DNA of 21,443 nt from JBAZOO01 sp041648735 (GCA_041648735.1 JBAZOO010000043.1:1-21443); one strand, 5' to 3'; counted from the stretch's first letter, positions 1-8,497 are shown. The notes: a model not told the origin generated them from the letters alone. Numbers and translations: made by a program.

Positions 1-125
1 ATGACAAAATGCGGCGACCCTCCGCCCGCGACCTCGTGCGACTCCTTCGCCATGGCATCGGCCAGAGGCGACGGGAGCCAGGCGGAGCCCCAGCCGTCGC
101 CGCTTGAGTTTTGCCAATGTCCAGG

Positions 126-175
126 CACAGGCATTCCTGCCTGTGATGGACGTGGCACGGGCATTCCTGCCTGTG
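126..175. repeat. Pair of GGCATTCCTGCC palindromes
   Basis: Two hairpin-forming units lie 30 bp apart. The first is CACAGGCA-TTCC-TGCCTGTG at 126-145 and the second, differing at one base, is at 156-175. Each has an 8-bp arm and a 4-nt loop. The surrounding 1-257 stretch has no gene I can support; reading frames through it translate the repeat. I recognise this palindrome as a type of interspersed intergenic repeat from PVC-group genomes, from memory rather than from a search. Confidence 0.7.
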
Positions 176-245
176 CGAAGGGGGCGGCGGGACAGGGAAA
201 ACGCAGCTCCGGGCCGAACGCCGAACGTCCAGGCCGTTTTCTCCT

Positions 246-266
246 CTCCCCAAGCCCTCAGGGGAG
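246..266. repeat. CTCCCC/GGGGAG hairpin over the hydrolase stop codon
   Basis: CTCCCC at 246-251 pairs with GGGGAG at 261-266 around a 9-nt loop that contains the stop codon of the minus-strand hydrolase (258-260). No T-tract follows on the minus strand, so it is not a clear intrinsic terminator. It resembles the CCCTCTCCCC hairpins found between the acs genes. Confidence 0.4.
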
Positions 267-1370
267 GGCCAAAAGCCGCCGCAGCTCCGCCGCCACCAGC
301 CCTTCGCCACCGTTGCCGCTGAAGAGGTTCTTGGTCAGGCCGAAGGCGAAGCGGCATTGCGGGTCGGCATTTCCCTTGGAGCCGCCGAACCCGCCGTGGC
401 CGATCTGGCGCCAAGGGGCGCCCGCGGCGGTGACGCCCGTCTCGACCGCGTAGCCCAGCGCCCAGTGTGACGGCTGGGGCGTGCCGTCGGCACCCGTCCA
501 CGGGGGCGGCATGGTCGTGGCAAGCTTCACCCGGGCCGGGGGGAGCAGCTCCACCCCGTCCACGCCGCCGGGGACGAGGGCGGCATAGTGGCGGGCAATG
601 GCCCGGGCCGTCATGATGCCGCTGCTGGCGGGGACGCAGGCCCGGCGGACTTCGGGCCGGTTCATCCAGGCGTGGAGCGGCCCGAGCCAGGCCGGGACCG
701 GCTGCGGGACGGATTGCCCGGGCGGCGCCGCCGGATTGACGGTGGTGTCTTCGAGGATGGCGACCCGCGGCTCCACTTCGTCCGGAATGCCGCAGTACAT
801 CCCGCCCTTGATCCCGAGCGGCCGGCAGATCTCCTCCTCAAGGAGTTGCGGGAAGGGGCGGCCGGCCACCCGGCGCGCCACCTCGCCCAGGATCCAGCCA
901 TAGGTGATGGCATGGTACTCCATGCGGCTGCCCGGCGGCCAGGCCGGCGCGAGGCGGGCGACCGCGGCGCACACCGCCGCCCAGTCGCGGAGATCCACCC
1001 CCCGGAGTTCCTCGGGGACGTTCGGGAGGCCAGCGGTGTGGTTCAGCGCCTGGCGGATGGTGATGGCTTCCTTGCCGTTCACCCCGAACTCCGGCCAGGA
1101 CTGGCTGATCCGGTCGTCATAGTCCAGCTTCCCGCGTTCGGCGAGCCGGTGGATGATCGTGGCGGCCATCCCCTTGGTCGTGGAAAAGACCGGGAACAGC
1201 GTCTCCCCGTCCACCGGCCGGCCGGTGGCGGCGTCGGCGACGCCGGCCCAGGCGTCAACCACCAGCTTGCCGTCGAGATAGGCGGCCACCTGGATGCCCC
1301 GCTCCCGCCCCTCCTTGACCAACCTCTCCAGCAGCGCCTGGATTTCCTCCTGGGCACGATTGTTCTTCAT
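258..1370 (-). CDS. Serine hydrolase, beta-lactamase/EstB (COG1680-like) family
   Basis: A 370-residue protein of the class C beta-lactamase/family VIII esterase/penicillin-binding-protein-like superfamily. Visible motifs are the S-x-x-K nucleophile motif STTK at residues 63-66, the conserved Tyr152 in EYHAITYGW, and GHGGFGG near the C-terminus in place of the KTG box. Members are serine hydrolases acting on esters, amides or peptides; the substrate here cannot be told. The reading frame extends about 79 codons further upstream, but that part is Arg/Gly/Pro-rich and lacks family features. I therefore choose the ATG at 1370, which has AGGG close upstream. No signal peptide is visible, so it is probably cytoplasmic. 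It is divergent from the tetR-efflux operon, and nothing in the sequence ties the two together. Confidence 0.88.
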   Translation of the reverse strand: MKNNRAQEEIQALLERLVKEGRERGIQVAAYLDGKLVVDAWAGVADAATGRPVDGETLFPVFSTTKGMAATIIHRLAERGKLDYDDRISQSWPEFGVNGKEAITIRQALNHTAGLPNVPEELRGVDLRDWAAVCAAVARLAPAWPPGSRMEYHAITYGWILGEVARRVAGRPFPQLLEEEICRPLGIKGGMYCGIPDEVEPRVAILEDTTVNPAAPPGQSVPQPVPAWLGPLHAWMNRPEVRRACVPASSGIMTARAIARHYAALVPGGVDGVELLPPARVKLATTMPPPWTGADGTPQPSHWALGYAVETGVTAAGAPWRQIGHGGFGGSKGNADPQCRFAFGLTKNLFSGNGGEGLVAAELRRLLALP

Positions 1371-1607
1371 GATCCCTGCTTTTCCAAGGTGGAAGTTGCC
1401 CCCTGGCCGGGGCTGGCGCCGGCCGCCCGCCCCTCCGGCTTGGCTTGGGGGAACCATAGCCCCCGCCCCCGGCGGCGCAACTTCCCTCCCCGTGGGCGCC
1501 GGGCGAAACCTCCCCGCGCTTCGCGCTCGCACTCGCGCCCGAAACTTGCCAGCACCCCGCCCGCCCGCTGGCCTCCCGGCGTCAGCCGGTTGCCGCGGCC
1601 ATCCCAA

Positions 1608-1854
1608 TCATCGTTCCGCGACTCCCTTGCACTCCGGGTCGGCGGAGCAGCCCCAGAACTGCTTGCCGGCGTTTCGGCCGCTCTTGGCCGTGCGCCGGAT
1701 CATGGCCTTGCCACTTGGCACCCGGTGCCCGCCGCGAAGCCGTTTTCGCCTTGTCTGTCCCCTTCGCCCCTTTCGCGCGCCGTCGTGCCAGCCTCGTCGC
1801 CAGCGGCGAGCCCAAGATGGCCGCCAGCGGCGCCGTCAGGAGGCGGGATTCCAA
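1608..1854 (-). pseudogene. Frameshifted small protein with topoisomerase-type C4 zinc finger
   Basis: Reading minus strand from 1703 to the TGA at 1608-1610 gives 31 residues beginning MIRRTAKSGRNAGKQFWGCS and followed by ADPECKG. This matches the second half of the C4 zinc fingers found at the end of bacterial topoisomerase I and in some small membrane or nuclease proteins. The first Cys pair (normally CPxCG) is missing: the DNA just upstream reads TGCCAAGTGGCAAGGCC, which looks like a CP-C-G coding stretch that lost a few bases. In another frame, from a TTG at 1854, the sequence encodes a short hydrophobic stretch followed by basic residues (LLTAPLAAILGSPLATRLAR). I infer a small membrane-anchored zinc-finger gene broken by a frameshift near 1705-1725. 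The C-terminal half is clear and the N-terminal assignment is weak. Confidence 0.5.
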
Positions 1855-1894
1855 ACGGCCGACTGGCGGCGGCGGCGGGCGGCGCTATATTACT

Positions 1895-1910
1895 TAACGT
1901 TCGTTATAAT
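1895..1910 (+). promoter_or_regulatory. Putative TetR operator overlapping a TATAAT box
   Basis: TAACG-TT-CGTTA at 1895-1906 is a perfect 5-bp-arm inverted repeat. It overlaps a consensus TATAAT at 1905-1910, 43 bp before the tetR start. No good -35 is visible 16-18 bp upstream; a second AT-rich hexamer, TATATT, lies at 1886-1891. An operator lying on its own promoter would fit autorepression, as is common for TetR regulators of efflux pumps. The site assignment is inference. Confidence 0.5.
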
Positions 1911-1953
1911 TCCGTTCCGCCCCCGGGCGGGCCGGGCAGCGGAGGCAGGCAGC

Positions 1954-2598
1954 ATGGCCGGGAAAACTGCCAGAACAGACCCGAAAAAACGCATCCTGGA
2001 CAGCGCGGAGAAGATCTTTTCGGGCCATGGGTTCGAAGGCGCGTCGGTGCGGGCCATCGCCGCGGCGGCCAAGGTGAACCTGCCCACGGTCTACTACCAC
2101 TTCGGCTCGAAGCAGGGACTGGTGCGGGCGGTGCTCGACCGGCGCGGCGACCCGCTCCGGCAGGAACATCTGGAGCTGCTGCGCCGCTGCGAGGCGGAAG
2201 CCGGCGGACAACCCCTGGCCGTGGAGAAGGTGCTGGAGGCGATGCTGCTGCCGCCGCTGCGGCTGGCGGCCAGCAAATCCGCGACCCACGCGGTGGCCAT
2301 GCGGCTGATCGGCCGGATCATGGCGGAACCGAACCTGGGAATGCAGACGCTGCTGCTCCACGGGCACCAGGAAACCCGAAAGGCCTTTGCGGCGGCGCTG
2401 GCCCGGAGCCTCCCCGGCCTGCCCCGGGAAACCCTGCTCTGGCGCTGCGAATTCGCCTGGGAGACGCTGGGCGCCCTGCTCTGCGGCGCCCAGCGGATCA
2501 ACCACGAGACCAAGGGGGCCTGCAACCCCCTCGACACCCCGGCCGTGCTCGCCCAACTCCTCCGCTTTTTGGCCCCGGCCTTCCAGGCGCCGGCCTGA
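1954..2598 (+). CDS. TetR/AcrR-family transcriptional regulator
   Basis: A 214-residue regulator. The N-terminal DNA-binding domain is typical: a helix ending KKRILDSAEKIF, then the helix-turn-helix GASVRAIAAAAKVNLPTVYYHFGSK at about residues 29-53, read here in two parts as VRAIAAAAK and NLPTVYYHF. The C-terminal ligand-binding half is helical and not diagnostic. The ATG at 1954 has GGAGG eight bases upstream; the same frame is open further upstream but carries no family sequence. It is the first gene of an operon with the adaptor (38-nt gap), pump and outer-membrane channel, so it most likely represses them and relieves repression on binding a toxic ligand. The inverted repeat at 1895-1906 is its probable site. 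Confidence 0.92.
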   Translation: MAGKTARTDPKKRILDSAEKIFSGHGFEGASVRAIAAAAKVNLPTVYYHFGSKQGLVRAVLDRRGDPLRQEHLELLRRCEAEAGGQPLAVEKVLEAMLLPPLRLAASKSATHAVAMRLIGRIMAEPNLGMQTLLLHGHQETRKAFAAALARSLPGLPRETLLWRCEFAWETLGALLCGAQRINHETKGACNPLDTPAVLAQLLRFLAPAFQAPA

Positions 2599-2636
2599 GC
2601 CAGCCCCCATTCCCCAAAGAACCGACGAGGAACCAC

Positions 2637-3833
2637 ATGCGGATTCAAGCCAAAACCCAACAACTGCTCGGCGCGGGGCTGCTCGGCGCGGGGCTGCTCC
2701 TGGCCGGCTGCGGCCAGGCGAAGGGACCAAAGGCGGGGGCGGGCGGCGCGGCGCCGCCGCCGCCCGAGGTTGGGGTCGTGGCCATCCAGCCGGAACGGCT
2801 GGTGCTCACGGTGGAACTGCCCGGGCGCACGGCACCCTTCCGGATCGCGGAAATCCGGCCCCAAGTCAATGGCCTAATTTTGCGGCGGGCCTTTGCGGAA
2901 GGCGCCGATGTCCAGGCCGGCGAGCTGCTGTACCAGATCGATCCCGCCCCCTACCAGGCGGCCCATGACCAGGCCCAGGCGGCGGTCATGCTGGCAGAGG
3001 CCAACCTGCCGGCGGCCCGGGCGCGGGAAGCGCGCTTCAAGGAGCTGGCGGCCAGCCGGGCGGTCGGGCAGCAGGACTACGATGACGCGCTGGCGGCGCT
3101 GCGCCAGGCGGAAGCGCAGTTGGCGGTCAACACGGCGGCCCTGGCGATCGCCAAGGTCAACTTGTCCTACACCCCCATCAAGGCCCCGATTTCCGGCCGC
3201 GTCGGCCGCTCCAGCGTGACGGAAGGGGCGCTGGTGGCCGCCTACCAGCCCCTCCCCCTGGCCACCATCCAACAGTTGGATCCAATTTATGTGGACGTGC
3301 CGCAGTCCACCACCGAGCTGCTCCAGCTCCGGCGGCGGCTGGCGACGGGGCGGCTCAGCCCCGATGGCGCGGAGCAGGCCAAGGTCACGATCCTCCAGGA
3401 GGACGGCACGGCCTATCCGCTGGCCGGGACGCTCCAGTTCCGCGACGTCTCGGTGGAGCCCAGCACCGGCTCCGTCATCCTGCGGGTCGTGGTGCCGAAT
3501 CCGGAGGGGACGCTCCTGCCGGGGATGTTTGTCCGGGCGGTGCTGAAGGAAGGGGTCAAGGAAGATGCCCTGCTGCTGCCACAGCCGGCGGTGGAGCGCA
3601 CCCCCAAGGGTGAGCCCTTTGCCTTGGTCGTGGACGCAGCGGGGAAAACCGGGCTGCGGATGCTCACCCTCGACCGGGCGATCGGCGACCGCTGGCTGGT
3701 GGCCGCGGGGCTGGCCCCCGGCGACCGGGTGGTCGTCGAGGGGCTCCAGAACGTGCGGCCGGGCGTTGCCGTGAAGGCTGTCCCGGCCGGGGCCGCGGCC
3801 AGCCAGCCGCCGGCAACCGCGAAGCCGAAGTAA
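2637..3833 (+). CDS. RND efflux periplasmic adaptor lipoprotein (AcrA/MexA family)
   Basis: A 398-residue membrane fusion protein linking the inner-membrane pump to the outer-membrane channel. It begins with a lipoprotein signal peptide whose lipobox ends LLLAGC, giving Cys25 as the lipidated residue. The first lipoyl/barrel-sandwich half contains IRPQVNGLI and EGADVQAGELLYQIDP. An alpha-helical hairpin rich in Ala/Glu/Arg follows, then the second lipoyl half (YTPIKAPISGRVGRS), a beta-barrel, and a membrane-proximal domain with LLPGMFVRAVL. The start at 2637 has GAGG six bases upstream. The gene lies 38 nt after tetR and 12 nt before the pump gene. The signal peptide contains a duplicated LLGAG block made by a 15-bp tandem repeat. 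Its C-terminus is an Ala/Pro/Lys tail. Confidence 0.95.
   Translation: MRIQAKTQQLLGAGLLGAGLLLAGCGQAKGPKAGAGGAAPPPPEVGVVAIQPERLVLTVELPGRTAPFRIAEIRPQVNGLILRRAFAEGADVQAGELLYQIDPAPYQAAHDQAQAAVMLAEANLPAARAREARFKELAASRAVGQQDYDDALAALRQAEAQLAVNTAALAIAKVNLSYTPIKAPISGRVGRSSVTEGALVAAYQPLPLATIQQLDPIYVDVPQSTTELLQLRRRLATGRLSPDGAEQAKVTILQEDGTAYPLAGTLQFRDVSVEPSTGSVILRVVVPNPEGTLLPGMFVRAVLKEGVKEDALLLPQPAVERTPKGEPFALVVDAAGKTGLRMLTLDRAIGDRWLVAAGLAPGDRVVVEGLQNVRPGVAVKAVPAGAAASQPPATAKPK
2664..2693 (+). repeat. 15-bp tandem duplication in adaptor signal peptide
   Basis: CTGCTCGGCGCGGGG occurs twice in direct tandem (2664-2678 and 2679-2693). It encodes LLGAG twice in the hydrophobic core of the lipoprotein signal peptide. 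The copies are identical, so the duplication looks recent or the tract is prone to slippage. Confidence 0.85.
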
Positions 3834-3845
3834 CGGAGACGCGAC

Positions 3846-6800
3846 ATGCTATCGAAATTCTTCCTGGAACGGCCGGTCTTCGCCTGGGTCATTGCCATCA
3901 TCATGATGGCGGCGGGCGGACTGGCGATCCATTTCCTGCCGATCGCCCAGTATCCGCCGATCGCGCCGCCCTCCATCGCCATCACGGCCTTCTATCCCGG
4001 CGCCTCGGCGGAGACGGTGGAGAACAGCGTCACCCAGATCATCGAGCAGAAGATGACCGGGTTCGACGATCTGCTCTACCTTTCCGCCACCAGCGACTCG
4101 GCCGGCAGCGCCCGCCTCGAGCTGACCTTCAAGCCGGGGACCGATCCGGACCTGGCCTGGGCCAAGGTGCAGAACAAGCTCCAGCTCGCCATGGCCAGCC
4201 TCCCGGAAACGGTCCAGCGTTCCGGCATCAAGGTCAGCAAGTCCACCCGCAATTATCTGCTCATCGTCGGCCTGGTCTCCGAAGACGGCAGCATGGACGG
4301 CACCGACCTGTTCGACTATGCCCAGTCCAATCTGGAAAAGGTGCTGGCCCGCGTGCCCGGGGTCGGCGAAGTGGAAACCTTCGGCGCGCAGTATTCCATG
4401 CGGGTCTGGCTGGACCTCGACAAGCTCACCGCCTACCACCTGACCATGGAAGACGTGATCCTGGCGCTGCGGGCCTACAACGTGGAAGTCTCCGCCGGCC
4501 AGCTCGGCGGCGTGCCCGCGGTGGCCGGCCAGCGCCTGAACGTCTCAATCCTCGTCCAGAACCTGCTCAAGACCCCGGCGGAGTTCGCCGCCATCCCGAT
4601 TCGCGTCAATCCGGACGGCTCCGTGGTGCGGGTCACGGACGTGGGGCGGACGGAACTGGGGAGCGAGTTCTACGACGTCAGCTCCATGTACAACGGCCAT
4701 CCGGCCGGTGCCATGGCCATCCGGCAGGCGCCCGGCGCCAACGCGCTGGCGACCGCCGACGCCGTCAAAGCCAAGCTCGTGGAGATGGCCCCCTACTTCC
4801 CCTCGGGACTGAAGGTCGTCTATCCCTACGACACCACCCCCTTCGTCCTGGTCTCCCTCCGCGAGGTCGTCATCACCCTTTTCGAAGCGGTTGTCCTGGT
4901 CTTCCTGGTCATGTGGCTGTTCATGGGGAACATGCGCGCCACGCTGATCCCGACCATCGCGGTGCCGGTGGTGGTGCTGGGCACCTTCGGCACGCTGGGG
5001 CTGTTCGGCTATTCGATCAACACGCTGACCATGTTCGCCATGGTGCTCTCCATCGGCATGCTCGTGGACGACGCCATCGTGGTGGTGGAGAACGTCGAGC
5101 GGATCATGGGCGAGGAGGGGCTGCCGGCCCGGGAGGCCACCGCCAAGTCCATGCTCCAGATCACCCCCGCCCTGATCGGCATCGGGCTGGTGCTCACGGC
5201 GCTGTTCGGCCCCATCGCCTTCTTCCCCGGCTCCACCGGGGTCATCTACCGCCAGTTTTCCGTGACCATCTGCGCCTCGATGGTGCTCTCGGTGCTGGTC
5301 GCCCTGATCCTGACCCCGGTGCTCTGCGCGGCGATCCTGAAACCGGTGCCCAAGGGGCATGAACCGGCGGAGAACGCGATCTGGTTCCTCCGCCCCTTTT
5401 TCCTCGGGTTCGACCGCGGCTTCTTCCGGTTCCGGGATCTCTGCGTGAAACTCGCCGGCCGCGCGGTGGCCAAGAAACTCCGCTACCTCCTGGCGTTCGT
5501 CCTGATTGTCGCGGGGCTGGGATTCCTCTTCGCGCGGATGCCGACGGGCTATCTCCCGGATGAAGACCAGGGAATCCTCCTCGCCCAAATCATCCTGCCG
5601 ACGGGCGCGACGCTGGAGCAGACCGAGGCGGTGGCGGCCGAGGTCCAGCGCCATTTCCAGGAGAGCGAGAAAGCGGTGGTGGAATCCTGCATGGCGATTC
5701 GCGGGGTGGGCTTCTCCGGGCGGGCGCAGAACAACGGCATGGTGTTTGTCAAGCTCAAGGACTGGAAACTGCGCACCCGGCCGGAGCAGCGGGCCAAAGC
5801 CATTGCCGGCCGGGCCATGGCGGCCCTTTCCCGAATCCGCAACGCCCGGGTGTTTGTCTTTCCGCCGCCGTCCGTCATCGAACTGGGCAATGCCCAGGGG
5901 GTTGATTTCCAGTTGCTGGACCGGGGCGGCATCGGCCACGAGGCCCTGATGGCGGCCCGCAACCAGCTCCTCGGCCTGGCGGCACAGGATCCGCGGTTGG
6001 CGCGGATCCGCCCCAACGGCATGGAGGACGTGCCCCAATTCCGGATTGACGTGGACTGGGAAAAGGCTGGGGCCATGGGCGTGCCCATCACTTCGATCCA
6101 CAAGACCCTCGCGGCGGCCTTCGGCAGCGCCTATGTCAACGACTTCATCAAGGCCGGCCGCGTCAAGCGGGTCTACGTCCAGGCGGACGCCCCCTACCGG
6201 ATGCTGCCCCAGGACCTGGACAAGCTCTACGTCCGCAACCAGGCCGGAAAGATGGTGCCGTTCTCTTCGTTCGCCTCGACCCGCTGGGCCAGCGGCTCAC
6301 CCCGGCTGGAGCGCTTCAACGGCTTCCCATCCCTGAACATCTGGGGCGAGCCGGCGCCGGGGCACAGTTCCGGGGAGGCAATGCGGGCCATGGAGGAGAT
6401 CACCGCCAAGCTGCCGCCGGGGGTCGGCTACGACTGGAGCGGGCTTTCCTACCAGGAGCGGCAGGGGACGGCCCAGGCGCCGCTGCTCTACGCCTTTGCC
6501 ATCTTCGCGATGTTCCTCTATCTGGCGGCCCTCTACGAAAGCTGGCCCGTTCCGGTCGCCATCATCCTGGGGCTGCCCCTGGGAGCCGTCGGCGGCATCC
6601 TGGCCTCATCGCTGCGCGGGCTGCCCAATGATGTCTATTTCCAGATCGGAGTGTTGACCACCCTGGGCCTGACCACCAAAAACGCCATCCTGATTGTCCA
6701 GTTCGCCCAGGACAAGATGGAGCAGGGGGCGGACTTGGCCGCGGCCACGGTCGAGGCGGTGCATCTGCGGCTGCGGCCGATCCTCATGACGGCGATGACG

Positions 6801-7025
6801 ACCGGCCTCTCGATCCTGCCCTGGGTCTTTGCCGCGGGCGCCGGCGCGGGGGCCATGAACGCGGTCGGCTTCGCCCTGCTGGGGGGGATGCTCACCGGCA
6901 CGCTCCTCGTCGTCATCTTCACCCCGCTCTTCTATGTGCTGATCCAGAAGACTTTTGGCAGACGCCAGCCGCAACCGGCGGCCACCCCCGCCGTGGTGCC
7001 GCCTTCCGGGAACCCACTGACATGA
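3846..7025 (+). CDS. RND multidrug efflux pump, HAE1 family (AcrB/MexB-like)
   Basis: A 1059-residue inner-membrane proton/drug antiporter of usual family length. The start FFLERPVFAWVIAIIMM is the first transmembrane helix. The porter region contains PIAPPSIAITAFYPGASAE. The proton-relay acids are Asp408-Asp409 in SIGMLVDDAIVVVENVER, and the relay lysine is Lys945 in LTTKNAILIVQFA, with the conserved Arg following in HLRLRPILMTAMTT. The second half opens with a transmembrane segment and GYLPDEDQG, as in AcrB. The ATG at 3846 has GGAG seven bases upstream. The stop overlaps the start of the outer-membrane channel gene by four bases (ATGA), which implies translational coupling. HAE1 pumps export hydrophobic or amphiphilic compounds; the specific substrates are not predictable. 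Confidence 0.97.
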   Translation: MLSKFFLERPVFAWVIAIIMMAAGGLAIHFLPIAQYPPIAPPSIAITAFYPGASAETVENSVTQIIEQKMTGFDDLLYLSATSDSAGSARLELTFKPGTDPDLAWAKVQNKLQLAMASLPETVQRSGIKVSKSTRNYLLIVGLVSEDGSMDGTDLFDYAQSNLEKVLARVPGVGEVETFGAQYSMRVWLDLDKLTAYHLTMEDVILALRAYNVEVSAGQLGGVPAVAGQRLNVSILVQNLLKTPAEFAAIPIRVNPDGSVVRVTDVGRTELGSEFYDVSSMYNGHPAGAMAIRQAPGANALATADAVKAKLVEMAPYFPSGLKVVYPYDTTPFVLVSLREVVITLFEAVVLVFLVMWLFMGNMRATLIPTIAVPVVVLGTFGTLGLFGYSINTLTMFAMVLSIGMLVDDAIVVVENVERIMGEEGLPAREATAKSMLQITPALIGIGLVLTALFGPIAFFPGSTGVIYRQFSVTICASMVLSVLVALILTPVLCAAILKPVPKGHEPAENAIWFLRPFFLGFDRGFFRFRDLCVKLAGRAVAKKLRYLLAFVLIVAGLGFLFARMPTGYLPDEDQGILLAQIILPTGATLEQTEAVAAEVQRHFQESEKAVVESCMAIRGVGFSGRAQNNGMVFVKLKDWKLRTRPEQRAKAIAGRAMAALSRIRNARVFVFPPPSVIELGNAQGVDFQLLDRGGIGHEALMAARNQLLGLAAQDPRLARIRPNGMEDVPQFRIDVDWEKAGAMGVPITSIHKTLAAAFGSAYVNDFIKAGRVKRVYVQADAPYRMLPQDLDKLYVRNQAGKMVPFSSFASTRWASGSPRLERFNGFPSLNIWGEPAPGHSSGEAMRAMEEITAKLPPGVGYDWSGLSYQERQGTAQAPLLYAFAIFAMFLYLAALYESWPVPVAIILGLPLGAVGGILASSLRGLPNDVYFQIGVLTTLGLTTKNAILIVQFAQDKMEQGADLAAATVEAVHLRLRPILMTAMTTGLSILPWVFAAGAGAGAMNAVGFALLGGMLTGTLLVVIFTPLFYVLIQKTFGRRQPQPAATPAVVPPSGNPLT

Positions 7026-8497
7026 AGACGAACGGTTTTCTCTTGCTGGCCGGGCCCGCCCTCGCCCTCCTCGTCGCCGGCGCCGGCTGCACCCTGGCCC
7101 CCAAATACGCCCGCCCCGCCGCGCCGGTCCCGGCCAACTGGCCCAGCGGCCCCGCCTACGGGCCAAGCCTGGCGCCACCAGCGGCCGCCCCGGCCGCCCC
7201 GGCCGCCCCGGCCGCCCCGGACTTGGGCTGGCGCGAGTTCTTCACCGACCCGAAGCTGCAACAAGTCGTCGAAACGGCCTTGGCCAACAACCGCGACCTG
7301 CGGCTGGCGGCCCTGAACGTCGAACTCGCCCGCGCCCGCTACGGCATCCAGCGCGCCGAACTGCTCCCGGCCGTCACCGCCACGGCCAGCGGCGGCCAGC
7401 AACGGGCCTCGGCCGACCTGACCCAGCCCGGCCAGCCCCGCACCACCGAGCGGCACGACGTCAATCTCGGCGTGCTTGCCTGGGAACTGGACTTCTTCGG
7501 CCGCCTCCGCTCCCTCAAGGATGAGGCACTGGAAAACTACCTGGCCACGGAGGAGGCCCGCCGCGGGGCGCAGATCCTCTTGGTCTCCGCGGTGGCCAAC
7601 GCCTATCTCGCCCTGGCCGCCGACCAGGAGGCCCTGGCCCTGGCCGAGGACACCTTCCAGGTCCAGAAGGCCGCCTACGAACTGGTGCAACGGCAATCCG
7701 CGGCCGGCATCGCCACCGAGCTGGATCTGCGCCGGGCCCAGACCCCCATGGAGGCGGCCCGCGGCGAGATCGCCCGCCAAACCCAGCTCGTGGCGCAGGA
7801 CGCGAACGCCCTGGACCTCCTCGTCGGCGCCCCGGTTGACGCGGCCCTCCTGCCCACGGCGCTGGACCAGATCCGCCCGCCCAAGGAGATTTCCCCGGGC
7901 CTCACCTCCGCGGTGCTCCTGCGCCGGCCGGACATTGTCGCGGCGGAACATCAGCTCAAAGGGGCGCACGCCTTCATCGGCGCCGCCCGCGCCGCCTTCT
8001 TCCCCCGGATCTCGCTGACCACCACCCTGGGCACCGCCAGCGACGAACTCGCCGGCCTGTTCAAGTCCGGCACCGGCACCTGGAGCTACACGCCACAGGT
8101 GGTCCTGCCCATCTTCGATGCCCGCACCTGGTCGGCCTACCGCTTCAGCAAAGTGCAGCGGGAACTTGCCGTGGCCCAGTACGAGAAGGCGATCCAAACC
8201 GCGTTCCGCGAAGTGGCCGACGCCCTCGCCGCCCGGGGCCCGCTGGACCAGCGGCTGGCCGCCCAGCAAACGCTCGTCAACGCCCTGGCCGAGACCCAGC
8301 GCCTGGCCCAAGCCCGCTTCGAGAAGGGCCTTGACAGCTACCTGGGCGTCCTCGACGCGCAACGCTCGCTCTTCGCCGCCCGCCAGGGCCTCGTCGCCCT
8401 CCGCCTGGCCCAGGCCGCCAGCCAAGTGCGCCTCTACGCCGTCCTCGGCGGCGGCGGGGCGGACGCGGCGGCGGCCCCCGCTACTCGTATTCGATGA
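7022..8497 (+). CDS. Outer-membrane efflux channel lipoprotein (OprM/NodT family)
   Basis: A 491-residue TolC-type outer-membrane factor that completes the tripartite pump. The signal peptide ends LVAGAGC, with Cys23 the predicted lipidated residue, followed by the usual TLAPKYARP start of NodT-type channels. An Ala/Pro linker (about residues 54-66) precedes LGWREFFTDPKLQQVVETAL, the conserved beginning of the first outer-membrane efflux repeat. The second repeat begins near LTSAVLLRRPDIVAAEHQLK. Long helical Ala/Leu/Gln/Arg stretches match the periplasmic tunnel. It overlaps the pump gene by four bases and ends with a 17-nt tail-to-tail overlap with the minus-strand exported protein. Confidence 0.95.
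   Translation: MKTNGFLLLAGPALALLVAGAGCTLAPKYARPAAPVPANWPSGPAYGPSLAPPAAAPAAPAAPAAPDLGWREFFTDPKLQQVVETALANNRDLRLAALNVELARARYGIQRAELLPAVTATASGGQQRASADLTQPGQPRTTERHDVNLGVLAWELDFFGRLRSLKDEALENYLATEEARRGAQILLVSAVANAYLALAADQEALALAEDTFQVQKAAYELVQRQSAAGIATELDLRRAQTPMEAARGEIARQTQLVAQDANALDLLVGAPVDAALLPTALDQIRPPKEISPGLTSAVLLRRPDIVAAEHQLKGAHAFIGAARAAFFPRISLTTTLGTASDELAGLFKSGTGTWSYTPQVVLPIFDARTWSAYRFSKVQRELAVAQYEKAIQTAFREVADALAARGPLDQRLAAQQTLVNALAETQRLAQARFEKGLDSYLGVLDAQRSLFAARQGLVALRLAQAASQVRLYAVLGGGGADAAAAPATRIR
7183..7218 (+). repeat. Four tandem GGCCGCCCC units
   Basis: Four exact 9-bp copies encode an Ala-Ala-Pro-type linker between the lipidated N-terminus and the first channel repeat of the outer-membrane factor. 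Copy number can change by slippage in steps of three residues without shifting the frame. Confidence 0.85.

Larger units (their letters stand above)
1371..1953. other. 583-bp gap between divergent hydrolase and tetR
   Basis: This gap has no intact gene. From left to right it holds about 230 bp of very GC-rich sequence next to the hydrolase start with no recognisable promoter, then a minus-strand zinc-finger remnant (1608-1854), then an AT-rich island at about 1885-1912 that forms the tetR promoter/operator region. Confidence 0.6.

Noticed and set aside
1..453. Plus-strand frames at the left edge, 1-453 and 104-322
   Set aside because: They translate the GGCATTCCTGCC palindromes and then the antisense of the hydrolase gene; no protein family is visible.
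588..2636. Long in-frame extension upstream of the adaptor lipoprotein
   Set aside because: It runs antisense to the hydrolase and through tetR in another frame. The lipoprotein signal peptide and ribosome binding site place the true start at 2637.
4545..6101. Minus-strand open frame opposite the RND pump
   Set aside because: The translation is low-complexity (His/Asp/Glu/Gly/Arg) antisense sequence with no recognisable domain; the pump on the plus strand is unambiguous.
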